In this document: positions 51,380-60,700 of the stretch, in pieces
How the letters are laid out: each line of letters begins with the position of its first letter
Numbering within the stretch: the first letter of the stretch is position 1
Source: Planctomycetota bacterium
Lineage (GTDB): Bacteria; Planctomycetota; UBA8108; JACQVS01
Reading direction: 5' to 3'
NCBI GenBank assembly: GCA_016209605.1
Contig: JACQVS010000110.1
Span: forward strand, 1-64,000
Length of the DNA: 64,000 nucleotides
Program-made: the position numbers and the translations under genes
Notes under the pieces: generated by a model
What the model was told of the DNA's origin: nothing
Databases searched by the model: none
Seen by the model: only the letters and a program-made list of their open reading frames with translations

Positions 51380-52714
51380 TCATTTCATCGCGCTAGGGAG
51401 AAGCACCTCGATGCGGCGCCTCGCCGTACCGGCGTTCTGGCGGAGGTTCTCGAAGAGGGTGAGCTGCACCAGGGCGCGAGTCCGGTTCAAGTCGGGCGGA
51501 TCGGCCGGGCTGAGCGTGAAATAGCTGTCGCCGCGGAGGTAGTCGGTGAGGAAGCGCACCCCCAGCTCGAGGGCGATGATCTCCACCGCCTCGACCATGA
51601 GCGCGACCTCCGCCGGAGTCACCGCCCGAGCTGTGCTCAGGAAGCCGCGGGCGACGGCCTCGTAAATTTCCATGTCGACCTGCACCCTGGAGAGGTCCGC
51701 CTCCTTCTCGCCGGCGACGTTGCTGAGCGAGCGGACCATGTCCCCCCAGTCGGCGAGCCACGTGTGCGGCATGATGGTGTCGAGGTCGACGAGGGAGATG
51801 GCCTGGCCGGTGCGGGCGCTGAAGAGGAAGTTCTCGAGCTTGGTGTCGCCGTGGATGGCGACGGTGCGGATGCGGCCTGAGGCCATGGCGCGGAGAAGCC
51901 TCATGCCGAACTCCTCCTCCTCGCGGGCGAGGCGGATGAGGCGCTCGAGCCGCGGGTCCTCCTTGCGCCGGCGGTAATTTTCCGCGGAGAGCTGGACGAC
52001 GAAGTGCTGCTTGGTGCTCTCCCGCACGATCTCATCCTTGGGGAGATGCGGCCGGGCCTCCTCGATGGTGCGGTTCCCATTCAAGATGGAGGCGAACTGG
52101 TCATAGTAGACCCGGGTGTCGCGGTATCCGGGGAGCGGGCTCACGAGGCCTTTGATATCCATGCCGGCGGTGAGGTCGCCGTACATGGCCAGCCCCCGTC
52201 CCGCCTCCTCGGCCAGCTCGAGCTGCCGGCGCCGGTCGGCGACTTCACTCAAACTCTTGAAGGTGCGGCAGCCCTGGATCTTCGCCATCAGGCGCCAGCA
52301 AGTTTCGCCGCGGCGACTCCGGCACTCCAGATATGGAGCGCCGGCGCGGGTGGGGATCAAGGTGATCGCCTCCCACTGCCGGCCCTCCGGCAGCGGTCGC
52401 TCCGACAGCGCTTGCCGCTGCGCCTCGAGCGACGCCACCATGGCGGCCATCACCGACTTGGGCCGGGTGAAGACCTGTTGGTTGATGCGCTGGAGGAGGT
52501 ACTCCTTCGCCCGGGCCGGCGCGCCTCCGGCGATGAGGAAGGTGTCCCTGTTGATGTTCCCCTTCTCGGGGAAGTCGAAGGCCTCGAGGGGGGCCGGCAC
52601 CTGGAAGCGCGACCCGAGGCGGGCCGCCAGGGCCAGAGGATACTCCTCGCCGGCGCCCGGATCGAGGAGTCCCTCTCCGGCGGGAGCGGAAGCGGCGTCG
52701 GCCGTGCTGGTCAT
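51380..52714 (-). CDS. Sugar kinase of the aminoglycoside-phosphotransferase fold (NahK-like)
   Basis: A 444-residue phosphotransferase. Brenner-type catalytic motif IHGDTKLENFLF, with VDLDTIMP as the Mg-binding DxD-like site. The N-terminal EAFDFPEKGNINRDTFLIAGG and LLQRINQQVF match N-acetylhexosamine 1-kinase and so-called mucin-desulfatase proteins. The start at MTSTADAAS is chosen because AAGGA lies upstream and the longer form adds an unconserved hydrophobic stretch. It is the first of three closely spaced genes with two phosphohexomutases. Together they fit salvage of a free (amino)sugar: kinase to sugar-1-phosphate, mutase to sugar-6-phosphate. Confidence 0.8.
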   Translation of the reverse strand: MTSTADAASAPAGEGLLDPGAGEEYPLALAARLGSRFQVPAPLEAFDFPEKGNINRDTFLIAGGAPARAKEYLLQRINQQVFTRPKSVMAAMVASLEAQRQALSERPLPEGRQWEAITLIPTRAGAPYLECRSRRGETCWRLMAKIQGCRTFKSLSEVADRRRQLELAEEAGRGLAMYGDLTAGMDIKGLVSPLPGYRDTRVYYDQFASILNGNRTIEEARPHLPKDEIVRESTKQHFVVQLSAENYRRRKEDPRLERLIRLAREEEEFGMRLLRAMASGRIRTVAIHGDTKLENFLFSARTGQAISLVDLDTIMPHTWLADWGDMVRSLSNVAGEKEADLSRVQVDMEIYEAVARGFLSTARAVTPAEVALMVEAVEIIALELGVRFLTDYLRGDSYFTLSPADPPDLNRTRALVQLTLFENLRQNAGTARRRIEVLLPSAMK

Positions 52715-52893
52715 GTCGTGCCGTCCTTCGGGAACTTCAAGCTTCAGAAACTTCAAGATCGTCAACGGTGCAAGGAATCCGGCCAATTATCCTCGGGCAT
52801 GCAGGAGATTGTCAACCGCTTAAAGGTTTGCAGGATCTTCCTGGGCGTGGAGATAGCTTTCTGTAAAAAGCTATTTTTCCATAAAGGCATCGA

Positions 52894-54384
52894 TTACTTG
52901 CCGATGCAAAACCTTCCGAAGATCTCCCCCAGCACCTTTTCGGAGAGTTCCCGGCCGGTGAGGGGGGCGAGGCGCTGCAGGGCGTCGCGCAGGTCGACGG
53001 CGGCCAGCTCGTGGCCGCTCCCCTCGCGGAGGCGGCTTTCGACGCGGTCGAGGATATCCCGGCATTCCACCAGGCGGGCGTGCTCGGCCGGGGAGACCAG
53101 GAAGGCGCTCTCCAGCGGGGGGGCGCTCCCGGCGGCTCCGGGCGAAGCCTCCCGCCGGCGCGCCCCCTCGATAATACGGTCCAGCAGCTCCTCGAGCCCC
53201 TCGCCGGTGCGCGCCGAGGTCAAGGCCGGCCGCTCGGGGAGCGCCGCCCACTCCTCCTTCTCCGCGGCGCTCAGGAGATCCGCCTTGGCGGCGATGAGGA
53301 CCTTCACCAGATCCTGAAACGCGGCGGCCTGGCAAAGCTCGGAAAAGCCCTGGCGAGCCGCCTCGCGGCCGGCCGCGTCCGCGCCGTCCACCACCCACAG
53401 GGCCGCATCGGCCGTGGCCAGCTCGCGCTCGGAGATCCGCTGCAAGGCGGCGGAACCGGCCGGCTCGCCGCCCTGAAGCAGCCGCTCCAGGCTCCAGGAC
53501 GACTCCTCGAGGCCGGCGAGATCAACCCACTCGAGCTGGCGGTCTCCGTGCCGCGTCACCGCCCGCACCGGATCTCGCGTCGTCCCAGCCCACTCTGAAA
53601 CCAGGGCCACCGGCCGGCCGGCGAGAGCGTTCACCAGGCTCGACTTGCCGGCGTTGGGCTTTCCGAGCAGGGCGATGCGCCAGTGGCCGCGCTCGGGGAG
53701 GCGCAGGGCGGCGCTCCGGAGCAGCTCCTCGAGGGCGGAGCGGGCGGAGCGAGCCTGGCCGGACAGGACCGCGGGTGCGATGGCGGGGAGGTCCTCATCG
53801 GCGAAGTCAATGCCGGCCTCGACGAGGGCGAGGAGCTCGGTGAGCGCTCGCTCGGCGGCCTCGAGCCTCCGGGTGAAATCGCCGCCCAGCTGCCGGTAGG
53901 CGGCCCGCGCCTCGGCGGCTCCGCTCGCGTGGATCAAGCGGCCCACCGCCTCGGCCTGGGAAAGCTGCAGGCGGCCGTTCAAGAAGGCCCGCAAGGTGAA
54001 CTCGCCGGGGCGGGCCAGCCGGATCGACCCAGCGGCCGGGCTTGCTGCCGCCGGCGCGGCGGTCAAAAACTGCCTGACCAGCCCGTCCAGGATCGGCAGT
54101 GATCCCGGCACGGTGGCCTCCACCAGATCCTCGCCGGTGAAGGAGCGCGGCCGGCGGAACACCGCCACCCGCGCCGGCACCGGGACTCCTTCCCAGTCGA
54201 TGGCCCCCGTTTCCTGATGAAATCCCGGCAACTCCTGAAGCGTGATGCCGGAGTCCAGCCGGGTGATTGCGGCAACCCTTTCGATGACGTGCGGGCCGCT
54301 GAGCCGAATCACCGCCTGAGCGGATGTGCCCAAGGGGGAAGAAATGGCAATGATCGTATCCTCAAACACGGTCTTCATTGCCAA
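52894..54384 (-). CDS. mnmE: tRNA modification GTPase MnmE
   Basis: GTPase that with MnmG installs the C5 group on wobble uridine of certain tRNAs. The N-terminal folate-binding region shows DTIIAISSPLGTSAQAVIRLSG and RPGEFTLRAFLNGRLQLSQAEAV. The G domain has GKPNAGKSSLVNAL (G1), AGTTRD (G2) and DLAGLEE (G3). G4 reads AKAD where NKxD is usual. The C-terminus ends FCIGK, the catalytic-cysteine motif of the family. Either the first or third Met may be the start. It follows yidC, the conserved neighbour in many bacteria. Confidence 0.95.
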   Translation of the reverse strand: MAMKTVFEDTIIAISSPLGTSAQAVIRLSGPHVIERVAAITRLDSGITLQELPGFHQETGAIDWEGVPVPARVAVFRRPRSFTGEDLVEATVPGSLPILDGLVRQFLTAAPAAASPAAGSIRLARPGEFTLRAFLNGRLQLSQAEAVGRLIHASGAAEARAAYRQLGGDFTRRLEAAERALTELLALVEAGIDFADEDLPAIAPAVLSGQARSARSALEELLRSAALRLPERGHWRIALLGKPNAGKSSLVNALAGRPVALVSEWAGTTRDPVRAVTRHGDRQLEWVDLAGLEESSWSLERLLQGGEPAGSAALQRISERELATADAALWVVDGADAAGREAARQGFSELCQAAAFQDLVKVLIAAKADLLSAAEKEEWAALPERPALTSARTGEGLEELLDRIIEGARRREASPGAAGSAPPLESAFLVSPAEHARLVECRDILDRVESRLREGSGHELAAVDLRDALQRLAPLTGRELSEKVLGEIFGRFCIGK

Positions 54385-54390
54385 ATTAAA

Positions 54391-54444
54391 ACCTCTTTTC
54401 TTCTATCTTCTTTCTTCTCTGCGTCCTTTGCGTCTTCGTGGTTA
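54391..54444 (-). repeat. CACGAAGACGCAAAGG-type dispersed repeat between yidC and mnmE
   Basis: On the minus strand the spacer contains CCACGAAGACGCAAAGGACG followed by CAGAGAAGAAAG-type units. This kind of low-complexity repeat is known to be scattered through intergenic regions of several environmental phyla. A related string is in the nrdR tail. Confidence 0.55.
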
Positions 54445-54458
54445 GTCCCTCTTCCCCC

Positions 54459-56444
54459 TTACCGCCACGGCGACTTTTCCTTGGGCGGCTTCTTGGGCTT
54501 GATCACGCCCTTGGAAGGCGGATACAGCGACGCGCTGGGAGCGCCCGCCGCCGCCAGCGCCGGCCCGCCGTTCCTTTCCTCCTGGCGCTTGATGATGCGC
54601 TTGATGACCTTGGTTTCGATGAGGCCGAAGATGGCGCTCGCCAGGAAGTAAACCAGCAGGCCCGAGGCGAAGCCATAGAAGATGAAGCCGAAAGCGATCA
54701 TCATGATCGACATCATCTTCTGCGTCTGCTGGGCTTGCGGATCGGTGGGCTTGGGCTGCATCTTCTGCTGCACCATCATCAAGGCGACGTAGAGGACGGG
54801 GAGGATGTTCAAGTCGGTCGGCAGGAAGCCGATGGAATGATCGAAGACGAAGAGGCGGTCCGGCTGGGAGAGGTCCTTGATCCACAGGAAGGGGGCCTGG
54901 CGCAGGTCGAGGGAGACGCCCAAGGTGTTGATGAGGCCGATCCACACCGGCAGCTGCAGGAAGACCATCAAGCAGCCCCCCATCATCTGCGCCGGGTTGA
55001 TATTGTTCTCCTTGAAGAGCTTCTGCATCTCCTGGTTGAGCTTCAAGCGGTCGCCGCCGTAGCGCTCCTTCAGCTCCTGGAGCTGCGGCTGTATCTTCGA
55101 GATCTTCTTCTGGTACAGCATCATGCCGACCTGCTGGCGGCGGTTGATGGGATGGAGCGCCAGGCGCACCAGTATGGTCAAGCAGACGATCGCCAGCCCC
55201 CAGCTGCGCGTCACCCAGTGGAGGCCCGGCAGGATCCACAGGAACAGGTTGACCAGCCAGGTGGTCCAGCCCTGGCTGTTGATGGCGTCGAAGTTGAAGG
55301 CGGCGTAAGGCGCCAGGTAATCCGAGTGGCGCGGCCCCAGATAGAGGAGGTAGCGGTCGGTGCGGCTCTGGCCGGGCTCGATCTCAATCAGCTTGCTCCG
55401 CACCCCGCAGCGTGCCGTCCTCACCGCGTTCTCCTCGAGCTTGGTCTTCTCCTCGGCGGTCAGGTCGGCGAGGGCGCGGCCGGGGTAGTCCTGCTTGAGA
55501 TGCTCCTCCCGCGACGCCGGATCGACGAAGGTCTCGGCGAAGCACTTGTCCAGGAGGTCCGCCGGAGCTTCTTTCGGCGCGCCGGCCTCCCCCACCGGCG
55601 CCAGGATGCCGGCGAAATAGTTGTTCTGATAGCCCACCCACGCCGGGCGGCTGGGGTTCTCCCAGCTTCCAGTCTTGGCCATGGCGGAGACGAAGTTTTG
55701 GGTCACCGCCGGCGGCCCGTTGGGCGAGAAGGAGCCGCTGACAATGGCGAGATCGCTCCCCGGTCCGCGGAGGGACTCCGAGCGGAGGCCCACCGGCCCC
55801 CACAAGGAGTACTGGAAGGAGACCTTGGCGGCGCTCCGGTTTTCAAAGGCTAGAGTCACCAGCAGGTGGTGCTGGCCGGTGACGGTGCTGATCTTCTTCG
55901 AGATGGCGAGGGCCGGGCCAGCTCCCGCCTCGCCGACTTGATTCCTGAACTCCACCTCGCCCTTCTGCGGCTCGGCCTGGGTCTCCCAGTCCTCCTGGTC
56001 CAGGGGCGGAAACGGCGGATCGTTGGGGCTGGGCGGATCGAGGCGGAGAGCCCCGGTTCGGGGGCCGTCTTCGAGTTCGGGGAGGAAGACCAGCTCTCGC
56101 TTGGGATCGAAGTAGTTCTTGAATTGAGGCAGCGCCACTTGCGCCAGAGCGGCCGACTGCGAGGTGACGTCGATCGCCAGGTTCCTGTCCGCGCTGAGGG
56201 CGGTTTTGACCCGTGGATAGGCCGGCCGCGGCGGCTGGGGGGCCTTCGCCTCCACCGCAGGCTTCTCTCCGGCCGCCTTCGCCGGGGCTTGCCCCTGAGG
56301 AGTCGATTCCTTCTGCGCCTGCTGCTGAGCTTGCTCTTCGGCCCTTTGCTGCGCGAGCTGCTGCTCTTTTCTGGTGCTGAAGATAAACCACATCAGGTAA
56401 AGAACGATGCAAAGGGTGACGGCGAGAACGGGACGGGGCTTCAT
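54459..56444 (-). CDS. yidC: Membrane protein insertase YidC
   Basis: Inner-membrane insertase of the Oxa1/YidC/Alb3 family, 661 residues. First membrane helix at about 5-22 (VLAVTLCIVLYLMWFIF), a Gln-rich linker, then the large periplasmic beta-domain typical of Gram-negative YidC (about 75-385). The five-helix core includes LTILVRLALHPI with the groove arginine, GGCLMVFLQLPVWIGLINTLG and GFASGLLVYFLASAIFGLIE. The C-terminal tail is basic. It begins 12 bp after the metallophosphoesterase gene and precedes mnmE; rnpA, rpmH and jag are not in this cluster. Confidence 0.95.
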   Translation of the reverse strand: MKPRPVLAVTLCIVLYLMWFIFSTRKEQQLAQQRAEEQAQQQAQKESTPQGQAPAKAAGEKPAVEAKAPQPPRPAYPRVKTALSADRNLAIDVTSQSAALAQVALPQFKNYFDPKRELVFLPELEDGPRTGALRLDPPSPNDPPFPPLDQEDWETQAEPQKGEVEFRNQVGEAGAGPALAISKKISTVTGQHHLLVTLAFENRSAAKVSFQYSLWGPVGLRSESLRGPGSDLAIVSGSFSPNGPPAVTQNFVSAMAKTGSWENPSRPAWVGYQNNYFAGILAPVGEAGAPKEAPADLLDKCFAETFVDPASREEHLKQDYPGRALADLTAEEKTKLEENAVRTARCGVRSKLIEIEPGQSRTDRYLLYLGPRHSDYLAPYAAFNFDAINSQGWTTWLVNLFLWILPGLHWVTRSWGLAIVCLTILVRLALHPINRRQQVGMMLYQKKISKIQPQLQELKERYGGDRLKLNQEMQKLFKENNINPAQMMGGCLMVFLQLPVWIGLINTLGVSLDLRQAPFLWIKDLSQPDRLFVFDHSIGFLPTDLNILPVLYVALMMVQQKMQPKPTDPQAQQTQKMMSIMMIAFGFIFYGFASGLLVYFLASAIFGLIETKVIKRIIKRQEERNGGPALAAAGAPSASLYPPSKGVIKPKKPPKEKSPWR

Positions 56445-56456
56445 GCGGCGTTTCTT

Positions 56457-57230
56457 CTATTTCCCTTCTTCCAGCCGGCGGGCCAGATATTCCGGCAGCT
56501 CGGGACAGGCCCGGAAGCGGGCGATGGTCCTCTGGACATCGTAGTCGATGCGCTTGAACTGGACGTTGCGGCCGTTCAGGACCACGTAAGAGGCGCGGTA
56601 ATCTCCATCCCGGGGCTGCCCTACCGAGCCGACGTTGACAATGACGCGATAGGGAAGATTTTCGTGGTTGAATTGAAGGTTGAATGCCTTGGGCTCGTAA
56701 AAGCGGTAGGTATTTTCTTGGGTGAAGATGCCGGGGAAGTGCGTGTGACCGGTGAAGCAGATCTTCCAGCGGACCCCCTCGGGTGAGGCGAAGATTTCAT
56801 CCATTTTTTTGCGGTCCTGCCAGTCCTGGTGGAAGATGTACTCGCGGGTCGGGTCGCGCGGCGAGCCGTGCACGAAAAGCTTCTCGCCATCGAGGTGCCG
56901 GCGCTTCAAGCTGCCCAGAAAGTTCCAGAGCTGGCGGTTCTTCTCCACCGGCTGGCTGTCGAGGTTCAGCTGGTCGCGCGTCCAGTCAATGGCGGCCTTG
57001 GCCTTCGGGTTGAAGCCGATGGCCCCCATGAGCACCGCTTCCTCGTGGTTGCCTAACAGGTTGATCGGAAATCGATGGGCCAGCTCCAGGCAGGCGCGCG
57101 GATCGGGGCCGTAGCCAATGATGTCCCCCAGGCAATAGATCTCATCGACCTTTTCCTTGGAGATATCGTCCAGCACGGCTTCAAAGGCCGCTAGATTGCC
57201 GTGGATATCGCTGATGATGGCTTGTTTCAC
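56457..57230 (-). CDS. Calcineurin-like metallophosphoesterase
   Basis: A phosphoesterase of 257 residues with a two-metal site: SDIHGN (D-x-H), LGDIIGYG (GD), LLGNHEE (GNH), FVHGSPRD and FTGHTHFP (GH-x-H). Length and order match the bacterial YfcE/ApaH-related group that hydrolyses small phosphodiesters or nucleotides; the exact substrate is unknown. It lies 12 bp upstream of yidC in the same operon. Confidence 0.9.
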   Translation of the reverse strand: MKQAIISDIHGNLAAFEAVLDDISKEKVDEIYCLGDIIGYGPDPRACLELAHRFPINLLGNHEEAVLMGAIGFNPKAKAAIDWTRDQLNLDSQPVEKNRQLWNFLGSLKRRHLDGEKLFVHGSPRDPTREYIFHQDWQDRKKMDEIFASPEGVRWKICFTGHTHFPGIFTQENTYRFYEPKAFNLQFNHENLPYRVIVNVGSVGQPRDGDYRASYVVLNGRNVQFKRIDYDVQRTIARFRACPELPEYLARRLEEGK

Positions 57231-57300
57231 AACTCAATCAGGGTCAGAACATGGCACCGGTACACAAAAAACAAATGCTACCACCGTGTTGAAAAGAGTG

Positions 57301-57345
57301 TCAATAAAATTGCTGTGTCAATAAGATTGCTGTGTCCATAAAATT
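57301..57345. repeat. 17-bp tandem repeat, about 2.6 units
   Basis: TCAATAAAATTGCTGTG (57301-57317), TCAATAAGATTGCTGTG (57318-57334) and a partial third unit. It lies between the small membrane-protein gene and the phosphoesterase. Confidence 0.8.
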
Positions 57346-57396
57346 TCAGGGGGGATTTCCCTCGGCCGTCCAGCTCGCCATTCATGCCAGGCCCAA

Positions 57397-57771
57397 TCAC
57401 ATCAAGCAGAGCCCCACCAGCGTCAAGAGGCTCAAAAATCCGGCCCCCGCGATGGCGACATAAGGAAGGAAGCGGTCGCGCTCCCGAAGCGCCGATCGGA
57501 GGCCGGCATAAAAGGCCACCAGGGGGGCGCAGACGAGGAAGCTCTGGAGGAACGCCTCCGCCAGGACGTCGCGGGAAAAGAGATGGCCTTCCGCATCCGG
57601 CCCGGAAAGAGCCACTTTCAAGTGGAGGATCAGGACCCCGAGGAGGAGGAGGACGCCGGTGTGCCCCCCCGCGAGCGGCAGGACTTCCCGGGCGCAAAGG
57701 GCTCGGATTTTACCAACCGCTGAAAGGGGCATGGGGGCGTGTTCCCGCCGGCGCCGGGAGGAGAATTTCAC
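57397..57771 (-). CDS. Small membrane protein, hypothetical
   Basis: 124 residues, GTG start inside a GTGA overlap with the stop of the giant surface-protein gene, so translation is probably coupled. Three hydrophobic stretches (GVLLLLGVLILHL, SFLVCAPLVAFYAGL, AIAGAGFLSLLTLVGLCLM) suggest an integral membrane protein with a short basic N-terminus. No family recognised. It may help export or anchor the large upstream protein. Confidence 0.5.
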   Translation of the reverse strand: MKFSSRRRREHAPMPLSAVGKIRALCAREVLPLAGGHTGVLLLLGVLILHLKVALSGPDAEGHLFSRDVLAEAFLQSFLVCAPLVAFYAGLRSALRERDRFLPYVAIAGAGFLSLLTLVGLCLM

Positions 57772-60700
57772 CGGCAGCCGGTCAAACCGTCCGGCGTCGG
57801 ATCCATGCCGGCTTGAGGGTAGGGCGGCGGGATGGAGCCCTTCCCCTGGTACAGGAAGCCGGTGAGCACCACGAAGTCGCCGGTGTTGATCAGCCCATCG
57901 TCGTTGACATCGATCGCGTCGATGTTCGGAATGCCCGCGCTGGCCGCGGTCAAGTACTCGCCCAGCGCTACGGCGTCGGAGATGTCAACGGCGCCGTTCT
58001 GGCTGACATCGCCGCGCACGAAAGCGGGGCGCCCATCCTGGTACTGGAACTTCTGGCCCCACTCGACGAACGGCCCGCCGTCAACGCTGATGGCGATAGC
58101 CGCCTCGCGGGTTCCCTCGGGAACCGCAGGGGTGTCCATCTCGATGCGGCCGGCGTCAATGTACTGGAAGGCGATGGCGGTCCCGTTGAAGCGCAGCTCG
58201 AGCTCCGGCTTGAATCCGGAGCCTTGAATCACCAGGCGCGTGCCGCCGCAGATCGAGCCGAATTTCGGATTGACATCGGTGATGGCCCCGATTTGCGGCA
58301 CCAGATAGGTGAAGAGCCCCGCGCCGAAGGCCTGCGCCGTGCCGGCCTGGACGGTCACGTCCACCGGCCCCGCCGCCGGCGATGCCGGGGTGATGGCGCG
58401 CAGGACGTTGGCGCTCTGGAGCGCCACCCCGGTGGCGCTGGCGCTTCCGAACATCACCTTGAGCGTCCTGCCGGTCAGGTCGCCGAACCCTTGAACGGCG
58501 ATCTCCACCGCCGTGCCGCCGCCTTGGAAGCCCTGGTTGGGGGCGATGGAGACGATCCGCGGCACGTCGCTCGCCTCGATGCGGAAGGGGAACGGCAGCC
58601 CGTCGCTCCCCAGCTGGGGCACCGCCACCTGCACGGTGGCGAGCTTTCCGGCAAAGCCGTTCATGGGCGGCGTGCGGATGGTCAGGCGCCGGCCGTTCGC
58701 GGCCGCCTCGACGACCTCCGCCTGGAGCCCCGGATCGCCCGCCTCGCCCGCTTCCCCTTGAATGCGGAAGCGCACCTCATTTCCTTCGAGCCTGGCCGGG
58801 AAGCCGAAGCCGGAGATCACCATGCGCTCGCCGCCCTGCTCGGAGCCGCTGGCGAGGTCGGCGGCCACGAGATCCAGGTTCTCGTAGGCGTAAGCTCCGG
58901 TCAGGATCGACCGGCCGTTGGGCGTCTCCAGCTCGAGGTCCATGGGCACCGAGGCGAAGCCGGGCTTGTAGAAGTAAGCTCCCGCTTCCGGGATGGTGAA
59001 GCGGATGAGGTTCTGGCCCGGTTCGAGAATCTGGGTCACCGCGGCCCGCCTTTCCTCGGGGCGGTAGACCAGCGACAGCTTCAAGTCCTTGGGGTCGATC
59101 ACGCCCTTGAGGAGGTTGAAGCCGAAGGCCATGGCCTCGCCGCCGCCGACCAGGGAACCGCGCGCCGGATCCATGCCGATCAAGGTCGGCACGTCGCTGC
59201 GCGGCAGGATGTCGATGGCGCCGTCGAAGTAGGCTTCGAGCGAGCCGCCGCGGGCCACTTTTTCCGGCTCGAAGATGGTCGGCCGCGGCTCCGGCGGCCG
59301 CACCAGGTGGAGGAGGGCGAGGTCGCCCGCCGGGTTGGCCGGCACCTTGGGAAGGAACTTGACCACCAGGAGCGGCATGTTATAGCCGGGGTAAATGTAG
59401 GTGATCGGATTGCTTCCCAGGAGGTCAATCCACAGCCAGGGAATTTCCAGGTCGCCGGTCTGGCGCGCCTCGTCGAACTTGGCGCCGGTGGGGAAGAGGA
59501 AACCGCCGCCGGTCCCGACCACCGTCTCGAGCTGGTCGGTCTTCGTGATCGGCTGGAGGTCGAGCAAGGTGGGGTCGAATTTCAAGTGGATGGAGAAAGC
59601 GAGCAGGCGATAGTTGGGGTCCTCCTTCGGCTTGTCGAAGGTGCCGAGGACGCGGATCACCACCGGCCTGGTGCTCCCCGCGACGGCGGAGGCCCACTCC
59701 ACCACCACGAAACGCTTGCGAACGAGCAGCTGGGCATCCTGGTCTTTAGCCTGCACCGCCACCGGGCTGGCCCCTTCATAAGTGTGGAAGGCCTGGCCGA
59801 GGAAGCGCAGGGAGTAGGCGCCGGCCAGCTCGAAGTTCTTGTCGACCTCGCCGATGATCCACGCCAGCACCTTGTTCTCGCCCGGCTGGAACTCGCCGCC
59901 GCTCGCCGAGAACGTGATCTGGCGGGTTCCCGGGGCGTCTCCCGCGGCCGGCGGCAAGACCTCGACCTTGGCATCCTTCGAGTTCAAGCGTACCAGCTTC
60001 TCCGGATGGGCCGGATCGTAGTCGAGGCGCAGCACCTCGGGGACCTCCACGGTGCAGGAAAAGCCGGTCAGCTTGCCCAGGACATCCGCTTGAATGGGCA
60101 GGAGCACGTTGCGCAGCCCGACGCCCGTCTCCACCGTGCCCAAGCGCATGGCCGGCTGGAACTCGAGGGTGCAGCTCCTCACCAGGGAGGGGGGCGGCGG
60201 CAGCAGGGAGGCCGGCAAGCCGCTCTCGTGAAGCGCCTTGACCGTGAAGGTGTACTCCCCTCCCGGCGGCAGCTTCTCGAAGGTGTATTCCGTGCTGCTC
60301 GTCGACACGAAAACGGTGGTGACGTTCCCGGCGGTGACGCTCCCGGACGGGGGATCGGCGAGCTTCTGGGAGGCTTGCGCCTCAATGGAAGTGTAGCCTT
60401 GCCACGGCCGGGTCCAGCTCAAGCGCACCGAGTCGCCCAGGACCCGGGTGCAGCTCAAGGCCGCTCCAAGGGGCGGCAGCGGCACCGGGAGAGCCGCCGA
60501 CTTGACCTCGGCGCTGCGGTACTCCTCCTTGGTGCGGGGGTCGATGCGGACCGCTTGCAGGCTGAAGCGGTAGATCTGCGGCGCCACGCCGCCGCGCTGC
60601 GGGTCGCCCGCGGCAGCGTGCTCCGAGACCGAGCCGCTCAACGTCTCGGAGACCACCGGCTGCGCCTGGCCCTCGATGAAGAGCTTGAAGAGGATCTGGT

